The position numbers and the translations under genes are program-made. From an uncultured Luteimonas sp. (GTDB taxonomy: Bacteria > Pseudomonadota > Gammaproteobacteria > Xanthomonadales > Xanthomonadaceae): DNA of 32,709 nucleotides. This document shows, piece by piece, positions 25,631 through 32,709 of the stretch; the stretch's first letter is position 1; every line of letters begins with the position of its first letter. The stretch is taken from the NCBI GenBank assembly GCA_934541015.1, contig CAKTDC010000031.1, positions 1-32,709 of the forward strand, in the 5' to 3' direction. The notes below the pieces were generated by a model. It saw nothing but the letters and a program-made list of their open reading frames with translations, had not been told where the DNA came from and ran no database searches.

Positions 25631-26083
25631 ATGATGAATCTTTTCGGCGAAACGAAAACGAGGCCGGGTGACGAGGCCCTGCTTTCGGTGCTGCGCGAGA
25701 ACGCGCGCCTGTCCACAGCCGACATCGCCCGGCGCCTGGGGCTGTCGCGGACCACGGTGCAGAGCCGGATCGACCGGCTCGAGCGCGAGGGCGTGATCCG
25801 CGGCTACACCGTGCGCGTGGGCGAGGAGTACGAGCGCGGCCGCGTCCGCGCGCACATCCTGATCACGGTGCTGCCCAAGCAGATGCCGGCGGTGGTGCGG
25901 GCGCTGCGCGACATGCCCGAGGTGCGCAGCCTGCACTCGGTCAGCGGCGCGCACGACCTGGTCGCGATCGGGGTGGTGCCCACCGTCGGCGACATGGACG
26001 AGCTCACCGACCGCATCGGCGCGATCGAGGGCGTGGAGCGCACCACCTCGTCGGTGATCCTGTCGACCAAGTTCGAAAGATAG
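25631..26083 (+). CDS. Lrp/AsnC family transcriptional regulator
   Basis: A 150-residue regulator. The N-terminal AsnC-type winged helix reads DEALLSVLRENARLSTADIARRLGLSRTTVQSRIDRLEREGVIRGYTV (about residues 13-60). A RAM ligand-binding domain follows to the end (ILITVLPKQM ... VRSLHSVSGAHDLVAIGVV). By family knowledge it senses an amino acid and controls the divergent aminotransferase gene. Two adjacent ATGs are possible, 25631 and 25634. GGCGGA just upstream is spaced better for the second. A TTG at 25601 would add ten residues without family character. Confidence 0.9.
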   Translation: MMNLFGETKTRPGDEALLSVLRENARLSTADIARRLGLSRTTVQSRIDRLEREGVIRGYTVRVGEEYERGRVRAHILITVLPKQMPAVVRALRDMPEVRSLHSVSGAHDLVAIGVVPTVGDMDELTDRIGAIEGVERTTSSVILSTKFER

Positions 26084-26157
26084 GGAACCTCTGAACAACC
26101 CGCTTTTGATCGTCATTCCCGCCTTCGCGGGGATGACGGTTGTTGTTCAGAGGTTCC
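26082..26157. repeat. palindromic element, family B, copy 2
   Basis: Outer arms AGGGAACCTCTGAACA (26082-26097) and TGTTCAGAGGTTCC (26144-26157) enclose a 12-bp hairpin (26111-26122 with 26127-26138, one G-T pair). It starts within the last two bases of the Lrp/AsnC stop codon, so the element supplies the sequence right after this gene. It matches the copy at 14913-14991. Confidence 0.85.
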
Positions 26158-26506
26158 ATGGGAGTCGTTCGCCGGAGGCGGCACCGCCGCCGCCACGCAC
26201 CCCCACCCCGACCCTCCCCCGCGACGCGGGGGAGGGAGCAAGGCCGTCGCTGCGCAGGCTTTCCGCGTGCCTCATTTCCGCGCGCCCCTTCCCCCGCTTG
26301 CGGGGGAAGTCCCCGCGCAGCGGGGGATGGGGGCGACGACGCTGCGCACCCCACCCGGGCGTCCGGCCGACGCAGCACGCCGGGCGCTCCTCGCCGCGCG
26401 AGCGAGCCAGTGGCCCGCAGGCGCCCCGGTCGCCCCCGCAAGCGGTGGAGAAGCTTCGAACAAACCTCGCTCCGCCGCCGGCAGCCATCCCCGCGAACCC
26501 ACGCCC
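26158..26506. other. gene-free stretch with C/G-rich hairpins before queA
   Basis: About 350 bases with no credible gene. It contains three hairpins: CCCTCCCCCGC at 26212-26222 with GCGGGGGAGGG at 26226-26236, CTTCCCCCG at 26288-26296 with CGGGGGAAG at 26301-26309, and an adjacent TCCCCGC/GCGGGGGA stem. These resemble the CCCTCTCCCGC-type intergenic repeats common in xanthomonads. Confidence 0.65.
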
Positions 26507-26512
26507 TACAAT
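26507..26512 (+). promoter_or_regulatory. -10 box of queA
   Basis: TACAAT is followed by 6 bases and then the ATG at 26519. This is the same spacing as at the ferredoxin gene and predicts a leaderless mRNA. No ribosome binding site and no clear -35 box are present. Confidence 0.5.
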
Positions 26513-26518
26513 TCGGCG

Positions 26519-27607
26519 ATGAAGAAGTCGGATTTCCACTACCACCTCCCGCCCGGGCTGATCGCGCAGGAGCCGCTGCCCGAACGCTCGGCGAGCCGGA
26601 TGCTGGTGGTCCCGCCGGCCCCTGCGCCGCTGGCCGACGCCTGTGTGCGCGACCTGGTCGACTGGCTGCGTCCGGGCGACCTGCTGGTGTTCAACGACAC
26701 GCGGGTGATCCCCGCGCGCCTGTTCGGGCAGAAGGACAGCGGCGGCCGGGTCGAGATCCTGATCGAGCGCCTGCTTCCGGGCAACGAGGCGAGGGCGCAG
26801 GTGGGCGCGAGCAAGACGCCGAAGCCGGGCAGGCGCATCGTGCTCGACGCCGGCGGCGAGGTCGAGGTGCTCGGGCGCGAGGGCGAGTTCCACCGCCTGC
26901 GCTTCCACGTCGAAGGCGCGCTGGAGTCATGGCTGCTCAAGGCCGGGCGGCTGCCGCTGCCGCCGTACATCCGCCGCGAGCCGGGCAGGGACGACGCCGA
27001 GCGCTACCAGACCGTGTTCGCGCGCGAGGCCGGCGCCGTGGCCGCACCGACCGCGGGCCTGCATTTCGACGAAGGCCTGCTGGCCCGGCTGCGCGAGCGC
27101 GGCGTCGCCTTCGGCCACATCACCCTGCACGTGGGCGCGGGCACCTTCCAGCCGGTGCGCGTGGACGACCTGCGTGAGCACAGCATGCACAGCGAATGGC
27201 TCAACGTCGGCGCGGAACTGGTCGGGCAGATGCGCCGCACCCGCGAAGCGGGGGGACGCGTGGTGGCGGTGGGAACGACGGTGGTGCGCGCGCTGGAGAC
27301 GGCGCTGGCCGGGCATGCCGACGGAACCCTGCGTCCGTTCGCCGGCGAGACGCGGATCTTCATCTTCCCGGGCTACCGGATCCGCAGCGTCGACGCCCTG
27401 CTGACCAACTTCCACCTGCCCGAATCGACCCTGCTGATGCTGGTGTCGGCCTTCGCCGGGCGCGAGCGGATCCTCGCGGCCTACGCGCACGCGGTGCGCG
27501 AGCGCTACCGGTTCTTCTCCTACGGCGACGCGATGCTGCTGTTTCCCCCGGCGGCAGCCGGGGAGGCGGCTCCCCGGACAGGCCAGGGATCCCTCGTGAA
27601 GGCGTGA
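26519..27607 (+). CDS. queA: tRNA preQ1(34) S-adenosylmethionine ribosyltransferase-isomerase QueA
   Basis: Adds the epoxycyclopentanediol group from S-adenosylmethionine to preQ1 in tRNA, making epoxyqueuosine. It has 362 residues. The beginning [20 protein letters not shown], the segment [33 protein letters not shown], the [11 protein letters not shown] motif and [21 protein letters not shown] all match the family. The family C-terminus is expected at about SYGDAMLL. The last ~19 residues here are a Pro/Ala/Gly tail, and the final codons (VKA, stop) lie in the inverted repeat starting at 27598. The enzyme core is intact. The usual neighbours tgt, yajC and secDF do not follow. Confidence 0.95.
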   Translation: MKKSDFHYHLPPGLIAQEPLPERSASRMLVVPPAPAPLADACVRDLVDWLRPGDLLVFNDTRVIPARLFGQKDSGGRVEILIERLLPGNEARAQVGASKTPKPGRRIVLDAGGEVEVLGREGEFHRLRFHVEGALESWLLKAGRLPLPPYIRREPGRDDAERYQTVFAREAGAVAAPTAGLHFDEGLLARLRERGVAFGHITLHVGAGTFQPVRVDDLREHSMHSEWLNVGAELVGQMRRTREAGGRVVAVGTTVVRALETALAGHADGTLRPFAGETRIFIFPGYRIRSVDALLTNFHLPESTLLMLVSAFAGRERILAAYAHAVRERYRFFSYGDAMLLFPPAAAGEAAPRTGQGSLVKA

Positions 27608-27678
27608 AGCGCTTTGCAACGGACCCATGTCCGGTCATCCGTGGACATCAACCCGTGAAAGCAGGTTCTTTTCCCAAG
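27598..27678 (+). repeat. left terminal inverted repeat
   Basis: 81 bases beginning GAAGGCGTGAAGCGCT and ending TTCCCAAG. It differs from the inverted right end at three positions. The first ten bases are the last coding bases and stop codon of queA. Confidence 0.9.
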
Positions 27679-27931
27679 TAAGGGGGCTGCTTTCACTTCC
27701 GCCGTCGGCAGGACGCCGCGCCCTGCCGGCCGGGGATCGCTCTTCGCTCGGTCAGGGCCACTGCGCGGTCCGGCCCGGCGCAGCGCGCCGGGCGTTCGCA
27801 CGGGCGCGCGGCATGCCGCGCAAACCGCCCGTACTCACCCTGCCCTGACTCGCGCGCAAAACATCCATGTTTTGCTTGGCCGCGATCCCCGGCCGCCAGG
27901 ACGCGGCTCGTTGCTGTGTCCGGTTCGAAGT

Positions 27932-28019
27932 CGTCATCCCGGCGAACGCCGGGATCCATTTTGCTCCTTGGCGAAGTGGACGGAAATCAGGATGGATCCC
28001 AGCTTTCGCTGGGATGACG
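27932..28019. repeat. REP doublet, family A, copy 3
   Basis: Arms at 27932-27959 and 27992-28019 match family A. The right arm has changed to CCCAGC-TTTC-GCTGGG, with compensating changes on both sides that keep the hairpin. Nested inside the composite element. Confidence 0.85.
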
Positions 28020-28349
28020 GCCTGCGCGCGGCGCTGGGATGATGGCTTGGACGCAGCGGCGAGTCAGCCATGGGTGAGCGCGCACCGCTTGCGCGGCACC
28101 GCCGCGCGTGCGCGTGAACGCCCGGCGCGCTGCGCCGGGCCGGACCGCGGAGCGGCCCTGACCGGGCCGGGGAGCAATCCCCGGCTCGGGGCGACCCTCG
28201 GTCCGCCAGCCCCGATCCAGCTCTGGTCTGGCTCGCTGCGCCGGGCCGGACCGCGCAGTGGGCTGACCGAGCCGGGGAGCAATCCCCGGCCCGGGGCGAC
28301 CTTCGGTCCGCAAGCCCCGATCCAGCTCTGCTCTTGCGATCCCCCGGCA

Positions 28350-28430
28350 CTTGGGAGAAGAACCTGCATTCACGGGTTGATGTCCACGGATGACCGGACA
28401 TGGGTCCGTTGCATAGCGCTTCACGCCTTC
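28350..28430 (-). repeat. right terminal inverted repeat
   Basis: Inverted copy of 27598-27678 (78 of 81 bases the same). It contains the start of a spurious MSTDDRTWVR frame on the plus strand. Confidence 0.9.
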
Positions 28431-28507
28431 GCGGACTGAGGGTCGAGGGCGGGCTGTCCAGAGTTTCCCCGGGCAAGCCCCCGGCCGCCGGGGCCCTGTT
28501 CCACGGT

Positions 28508-28544
28508 TTGGCGGTGCTGCGCTGAATGCGTACAATTCTCATTC
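28508..28544 (+). promoter_or_regulatory. iron transporter promoter with Fur-box-like palindrome
   Basis: TTGGCG at 28508-28513 and TACAAT at 28531-28536 are spaced by exactly 17 bases. The -10 box lies inside an imperfect 21-base palindrome, 28524-28544, with GAATG and CATTC ends (7 of 10 pairs match). Its minus-strand half GAATGAGAAT resembles the Fur half-site. Repression by Fur with iron is the natural reading. Confidence 0.6.
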
Positions 28545-28612
28545 CCGACCCCGGCCGGCGATCCCGTCGCGCGGAGCCGGCTCCCCCCGATCCGCTCCCC
28601 GAGGAGTCCGTG

Positions 28613-29692
28613 ATGCGTCGTCTTGCCCGTGCCGCCCGCCTGTCGCTGCTGTCCGGCGTGGCCGTGATCCTTGCCGCCTGCGGCCAGCAGGAAACCCCCG
28701 CCCCCGCCGCGGATGCGCCCGCGGCCGTCGTCGCCGGCGAGGTCAATCTCTACACCACCCGCGAGCCCGGCCTGATCCAGCCGCTGCTCGACGCCTTCAC
28801 CGCGCAGACCGGGGTGAAGGTCAACACCGTGTTCCTGAAGGACGGCCTGTCCGAGCGCCTGTCGGCCGAGGGCGAGCGTTCGCCCGCGGACGTGCTGATG
28901 ACCGTCGACACCGGCAACCTGCTCGACCTGGTCGACGCCGGCCTGACCCAGGCGGTGGAGTCGCCGGTGCTCGCCGACGCGATTCCCACGCACCTGCGCG
29001 GCGGCGATGGCCACTGGTTCGCGCTGTCGCTGCGCGACCGCATCCTCTACGCCGACAAGGACCTCGACCTGTCCAGCTTCAGCTACGAGGACCTGGCCGA
29101 TCCGGAGTGGAAGGGCAAGGTCTGCATCCGCTCGGGCCAGCATCCCTACAACACCAGCCTGATCGCGGCGATGATCGCGCACAGCGGCGCGGAGAAGACC
29201 GAAGCCTGGCTGCGCGGGGTCAAGGCGAACCTGGCGCGCAAGGCCGCCGGCGGCGACCGCGACGTGGCCCGCGACATCCTCGCCGGCATCTGCGACATCG
29301 GCATCGCCAACGCCTATTACGTCGGCCGCATGAAGAACGCCGAGCCCGGCAGCGAGCAGCACCAGTGGGGCGAGGCGATCAAGGTGATCCGCCCCGTGTT
29401 CTCGGGCATCGCCGACGGCGGCACCCACGTCAACATCAGCGGTGCGGCCGTGGCCAGGCATTCGCCCAACCGCGACAATGCGGTGGCGCTGCTCGAATAC
29501 CTGGTCTCCGACCAGGCGCAGAGCCTCTACGCCAAGGCCAACTACGAGTATCCGGTGAAGGCCGGGGTCGAGCTCGACCCGGTGGTCGCCAGCTTCGGCC
29601 AGATGAAGATCGACGCGCTGCCGCTGACCGAGATCGCCCGCCATCGCAAGCAGGCCAGCGAGCTGGTCGACCGCGTCGGTTTCGACAACTAG
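28613..29692 (+). CDS. ferric iron ABC transporter substrate-binding lipoprotein
   Basis: Periplasmic Fe(III)-binding protein of the FbpA/FutA family, 359 residues. It carries a lipoprotein signal with lipobox ILAAC (Cys23). The mature chain starts the fold with GEVNLYTTREPGLIQPLLDAF and ADVLMTVDTGNL. Tyr235-Tyr236 in IANAYYVGRM is the tyrosine pair that holds iron in this family. The C-terminal HVNISGAAVARHSPNRDNAVALLEYL region is also typical. GAGGAG lies 7 bases before the ATG at 28613. An upstream in-frame ATG at 28526 is inside the promoter and was rejected. The permease and ATPase genes follow, so this is a full importer. Confidence 0.95.
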   Translation: MRRLARAARLSLLSGVAVILAACGQQETPAPAADAPAAVVAGEVNLYTTREPGLIQPLLDAFTAQTGVKVNTVFLKDGLSERLSAEGERSPADVLMTVDTGNLLDLVDAGLTQAVESPVLADAIPTHLRGGDGHWFALSLRDRILYADKDLDLSSFSYEDLADPEWKGKVCIRSGQHPYNTSLIAAMIAHSGAEKTEAWLRGVKANLARKAAGGDRDVARDILAGICDIGIANAYYVGRMKNAEPGSEQHQWGEAIKVIRPVFSGIADGGTHVNISGAAVARHSPNRDNAVALLEYLVSDQAQSLYAKANYEYPVKAGVELDPVVASFGQMKIDALPLTEIARHRKQASELVDRVGFDN

Positions 29693-29755
29693 GCGATGGA
29701 ATCCGGAATCGGGGGCCCGGGATCCGGAACAGCGGCATGCCGCCCGGTCCTGATG

Positions 29756-29847
29756 CGTCATCCCGGCGACAGCCGGGACTCACGTTGCCGCTGCCGCCGC
29801 CGTTGAACGGCATAGTCGAAATGGATCCCGGCTTCCGCCGGGATGAC
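29756..29847. repeat. REP doublet, family A, copy 4 (degenerate)
   Basis: Arms at about 29756-29782 and 29821-29847 are recognisable as family A but carry several differences. It fills the gap between the binding protein and permease genes of the iron importer. In this position it could lower expression of the downstream membrane genes relative to the binding protein. Confidence 0.75.
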
Positions 29848-29882
29848 CGCAGGCCGCCTGTGTCGCGACCCGGGACGGGGGC

Positions 29883-31580
29883 ATGATGTCGGCCGTCGCT
29901 TCGCCGCTGATCCCGGGATCCAGGCGCGCAGCGCGCATCGACGGCTGGCAGCTTGCCGCCGTCGCCATCGCCGCGGCGGTGCTGCTGCCGCTGCTGGCGC
30001 TGGCGTGGACCGCGGCGCAGGGCAGCGACGCCTGGCAGCACGTGCTGGCCAACGTGCTGCCGCGCGCGGCGGGCAACACCCTGCTGCTGCTGGTCGGCGT
30101 GGGCACGCTGACCGTAGCCATCGGCACCGGCGCGGCCTGGCTGGTCACCGCCTACGATTTTCCCGGCCGCAGGCTGATGGCATGGGCGCTGCTGCTGCCG
30201 CTGGCGGTGCCGACCTACATCGTCGCCTACGCCTATCTCGACCTGCTGCACCCGCTCGGCCCGGTGCAGTCGCTGCTGCGCGCGCTGCTGGGCTACGACA
30301 GCCCGCGCGATTTCCGCCTGCCCGATATCCGCGGCCTGGCCGGCTGCATCGCGCTGCTGGGGTTCGTGCTCTATCCGTACGTCTACATGACCACGCGGGC
30401 GATGTTCATGACCCAGGCGGCGAGCCTGCTGGAGGCGGCGCGCACGCTGGGCGCGGGGCGCGTGGCGCTGTTCTGGCGGGTGGCGCTGCCGCTGGCCCGG
30501 CCGGCGATCGCCGTGGGCGCGGCGCTGGCGCTGCTGGAAACGCTCAACGATATCGGCGCCTCCGAGTTCCTTGGCGTGCAGACGCTCACCGTGTCGGTCT
30601 ACACCACCTGGATCACGCGCAGCGACCTGCCCGGCGCGGCGCAGATCGCGCTGACGATGCTGGTGCTGGTGGTCCTGCTGATCGCGCTGGAGCGCTACGG
30701 CCGCCGGCGCCAGCGCTACGCCAGCACCCTGCGGCCGCGGCCGATGCAGCCGCAGCGGCTGCGCGGCTGGGCGGGTGGCTGCGCCCTGGGGCTGGCGGCG
30801 CTGCCGGTGCTGGTCGGCTTCGTCGCGCCGACCGCCTACCTTGCGGTGGAAACCTGGCAGCGCTTCGCCGGCGGCGACGGCGTGTCGCCGACGCTGTGGT
30901 CGAGCGCGTGGAACACGCTGCGGGTGTCGATGCTGGCGACCGTGGTCACGGTCGCCGCCGGCCTGGTGCTGGCCTGGGCGCTGCGCCTGGCGCAGGCGCG
31001 CCGCGATTCGCGCTTCGCCGCTGCGGCGATCCGCATCGGCGGCCTGGGCTATGCCGTCCCCGGCACCGTGCTGGCGATCGGCCTGCTGGCGCCGCTGGTG
31101 TGGTTCGATGATGGCGCCAACCTGGTGCTGCAGGCGCTGGGCCTGTCGCCGCGGATGCTGCTGATGGGCTCGATGTCGGCGCTGGTGCTGGCCTACGTGC
31201 TGCGCTTCCTGATCATTTCCGCCGGCGGCATCGAGGCCGGGCTGGCGCGGGTGCCGGTGTCGCTCGACCAGGCCGCGCGCAGCCTGGGCACGGGGCCGGC
31301 GGCGACCCTGCGCCGCGTGCACCTGCCGCTGCTGCGGCCGGCGATCGCCGCCGCGGCGCTGCTGGTGTTCGTCGACGCGATGAAGGAGCTGCCGGCCACC
31401 CTGCTGCTGCGCCCGCTCAACGTCGAAACGCTGGCGACCTGGCTGTACGCCGATGCCGCGCGCGGTGCCTACGAGGACGGCGCCGTGGCCGCGCTGCTGA
31501 TCGTGCTGGTGGGCCTGCTGCCGGTGGTGCTGCTGGCGCGGGCCGGCCTGGGATACGGCCGGGAGGCGGCAGCGCGATGA
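29883..31580 (+). CDS. ferric iron ABC transporter permease (fused, FbpB type)
   Basis: Inner-membrane permease of 565 residues made of two homologous halves, each with about six hydrophobic helices. The EAA loops that contact the ATPase are EAARTLGAGRVALFWRVALP in the first half and QAARSLGTGPAATLRRVHLP in the second. This two-domain form is characteristic of ferric iron importers (FbpB, SfuB, HitB). Alternative starts are 29883 and 29886, and a G-rich site (GGGACGGGGG) precedes both. A 190-base gap with a REP doublet separates it from the binding protein gene. Its stop overlaps the ATPase start by 4 bases. Confidence 0.95.
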   Translation: MMSAVASPLIPGSRRAARIDGWQLAAVAIAAAVLLPLLALAWTAAQGSDAWQHVLANVLPRAAGNTLLLLVGVGTLTVAIGTGAAWLVTAYDFPGRRLMAWALLLPLAVPTYIVAYAYLDLLHPLGPVQSLLRALLGYDSPRDFRLPDIRGLAGCIALLGFVLYPYVYMTTRAMFMTQAASLLEAARTLGAGRVALFWRVALPLARPAIAVGAALALLETLNDIGASEFLGVQTLTVSVYTTWITRSDLPGAAQIALTMLVLVVLLIALERYGRRRQRYASTLRPRPMQPQRLRGWAGGCALGLAALPVLVGFVAPTAYLAVETWQRFAGGDGVSPTLWSSAWNTLRVSMLATVVTVAAGLVLAWALRLAQARRDSRFAAAAIRIGGLGYAVPGTVLAIGLLAPLVWFDDGANLVLQALGLSPRMLLMGSMSALVLAYVLRFLIISAGGIEAGLARVPVSLDQAARSLGTGPAATLRRVHLPLLRPAIAAAALLVFVDAMKELPATLLLRPLNVETLATWLYADAARGAYEDGAVAALLIVLVGLLPVVLLARAGLGYGREAAAR

Positions 31581-32602
31581 CCGCGGCGATGCTCGAGGTC
31601 GACGGGATCCGCGTCGGCTATCCGGTGGAGGGCAGGCTGCTGGTCGTGGTCGACGGGCTGTCGCTGCGGCTGCGCCCCGGCGAGATCGGCTGCCTGCTCG
31701 GCGCGTCGGGCTGCGGCAAGACCACGGTGCTGCGCGCCATTGCCGGATTCGAGCCGGTGCATGCCGGCAGCATCGCGCTCGACGGCGCGGTGCTGTCGAC
31801 CCCGGAGGCCACGGTGCCGCCGGAGCGCCGCGGCGTGGGCATGATGTTCCAGGACTACGCCCTGTTCCCGCACCTGGACGTGGCGCGCAACGTCGCTTTC
31901 GGGCTGGGCGGGATGCCGCGCGCGCGCCGCGACGCGCGGGTGGCCGAGGTGCTCGCCCTGGTGGGCATGTCCGACCGCGCCGACGCCTGGCCGCATGAAC
32001 TGTCCGGCGGCCAGCAGCAGCGGGTCGCGCTGGCGCGCGCGCTGGCGCCGGGGCCCAAGCTGCTGCTGCTCGACGAGCCGTTCTCGAACCTGGACATCGA
32101 CACCCGCGAGCGGCTGGCGGGAGAGCTGCGCACCATCCTCAAGGCGGCCGGCACCACCGCGCTGCTGGTCACCCACGACCAGGCCGAGGCCTTCGCCATC
32201 GCCGACCGGATCGGAGTGATGGACGCCGGCGGCATCCAGCAGTGGGACGCGGCCGAGGCCCTGTACCGGCGCCCGGCCAGCCGCTTCGTCGCCGGCTTCA
32301 TCGGCCGCGGCAGCGTGGTGCCGGCGGCGGCCCTGGGCCTGCCCGGAGATGCCGACGTGCTGCTGCGCCCTTCCCAGCTGCTGCCCGATCCGGCCGGCAC
32401 CATCGCCGGCGAGGTGGTCTCGGCCTCCTTCCGCGGCCCCGGCCAGGCGGTGCAGCTGCGCCTGGGCGACGGCGTCCTGGTCGAGATCGACCTGCCGGCC
32501 GATCCCCTCCAGCTGCCCGGCGCGAAGCTGCTCCTGCGCCTGTCCCCCGACCCCCTGCTCGAATTCCCCGCCGCCCGCACTTCCCCGACGCCCCCCGGCT
32601 GA
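31577..32602 (+). CDS. ferric iron ABC transporter ATP-binding protein (FbpC type)
   Basis: ATPase subunit of the importer, 341 residues. Walker A GASGCGKTT is at 42-50, the Q loop MFQDYALFPHL starts near 90 and the signature LSGGQQQR is at 142-149. Walker B LLLLDEPFSNLD is near 162-173, and the switch His200 is in VTHDQAEA. A C-terminal TOBE-like domain follows from about 240 (LLRPSQLLPDPAG ... FRGPGQAVQLRLGDG). All catalytic residues are present. The start overlaps the permease stop (ATGA), so the two are translationally coupled. Confidence 0.95.
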   Translation: MTAAMLEVDGIRVGYPVEGRLLVVVDGLSLRLRPGEIGCLLGASGCGKTTVLRAIAGFEPVHAGSIALDGAVLSTPEATVPPERRGVGMMFQDYALFPHLDVARNVAFGLGGMPRARRDARVAEVLALVGMSDRADAWPHELSGGQQQRVALARALAPGPKLLLLDEPFSNLDIDTRERLAGELRTILKAAGTTALLVTHDQAEAFAIADRIGVMDAGGIQQWDAAEALYRRPASRFVAGFIGRGSVVPAAALGLPGDADVLLRPSQLLPDPAGTIAGEVVSASFRGPGQAVQLRLGDGVLVEIDLPADPLQLPGAKLLLRLSPDPLLEFPAARTSPTPPG

Positions 32603-32614
32603 CCCCGCCCTCCC

Positions 32615-32709
32615 GAATCCCCGATCCCCGATCCCCGATTCCCGATTCCCGATTCCCGATTCCCGATTCCCGATTCCCGATTCCCGATTCCCGATTCCCG
32701 ATTCCCGAT
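32615..32709. repeat. 7-bp tandem array (CCCGATT)n, cut by the window end
   Basis: A perfect CCCGATT array fills 32641-32709 (nearly ten units). Before it are two or three diverged units (GAATCCCC, CCGATCC, CCGATCC). It begins about 12 bases after the ATPase stop and runs off the window, so its full length is unknown. Related single motifs (GGAATCCGGAATCGGGG) occur near 29699. Confidence 0.95.

Larger units (their letters stand above)
27598..28430. mobile_element. 833-bp composite foldback element with 81-bp inverted ends
   Basis: The ends 27598-27678 and 28350-28430 are inverted copies with 78 of 81 positions identical. Inside is a second, imperfect inverted pair of roughly 85 bases (about 27735-27825 against about 28090-28180). 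A directly repeated unit (about 28135-28230 and 28246-28335, containing GGGGAGCAATCCCCGGC) and REP doublet copy 3 are also present. No transposase is encoded. Long frames reading through it are repeat artefacts. It looks like a non-autonomous element or an accumulated repeat cluster. The left end lies over the queA stop codon. Confidence 0.75.

Noticed and set aside
28526..28612. Upstream ATG start for the iron-binding protein
   Set aside because: It lies inside the predicted promoter and adds a Pro/Arg-rich stretch before a normal lipoprotein signal.
27867..28746. Frames on both strands through the composite repeat
   Set aside because: They follow the repeats exactly and change identity with each unit. 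No ribosome binding sites or domains.
29436..31322. Minus-strand frame (628 codons) antisense to the iron permease
   Set aside because: Gln/Arg/His-rich antisense artefact.
32641..32709. CRISPR array
   Set aside because: The repeats are 7 bases, back-to-back, with no spacers.

Overview
The window is high-GC DNA with few gaps between genes. Gene content and order point to a gammaproteobacterium of the Xanthomonadaceae/Lysobacteraceae group (Lysobacter, Luteimonas or Xanthomonas type). The main reasons are a Xanthomonas/Caulobacter-type TonB-dependent receptor, the rsmD-coaD-ferredoxin-ggt gene order also known from pseudomonads, and intergenic GATTCCC heptamer arrays and REP-like palindromes of a kind common in this group. 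No species can be named from sequence reading alone.

Layout. (1) 1-3165, minus strand: an LEA/WHy-like lipoprotein, a large DmdC-type acyl-CoA dehydrogenase and an HNH endonuclease. (2) 3258-5555: tRNA-Phe with its own promoter and terminator, followed by a small accessory patch. The patch holds an HTH antitoxin and an AbiEii-type nucleotidyltransferase toxin under a palindromic operator, then two small ORFs of unknown function. (3) 5655-17096: mostly housekeeping genes. A DUF6491-like lipoprotein and the ftsY-mutY-yggX cluster (minus) are followed by a DUF885 peptidase, rsmD, coaD, a lipoprotein, a YfhL-type ferredoxin, gamma-glutamyltransferase, an MBL-fold hydrolase and a MAPEG protein (plus), and upp (minus). 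(4) 17221-23693: a TonB-dependent receptor read leftward, and rightward a phytase-like beta-propeller lipoprotein, a secreted metallophosphoesterase and a secreted inorganic pyrophosphatase. Two Pho-box-like sites face outward in the shared intergenic region. I read this as an envelope system for taking phosphate from organic and pyrophosphate sources. (5) 24015-26083: a class III aminotransferase divergent from an Lrp/AsnC regulator. (6) 26519-28612: queA, then about 1 kb without genes that is dominated by a composite repeat with 81-bp inverted ends. One end forms the last codons of queA. (7) 28613-32602: a complete ferric iron ABC importer (binding protein, fused permease, ATPase) behind a promoter whose -10 box lies in a Fur-box-like palindrome. 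The window ends inside a 7-bp tandem array.

Repeats are a major theme. There are four REP doublets of one family, two longer palindromes of a second family (CAGGGAACCTCTGAACA-type ends), C/G-rich hairpins before queA, the 833-bp foldback element and the heptamer array. Long open frames antisense to real genes are high-GC artefacts and are not annotated.
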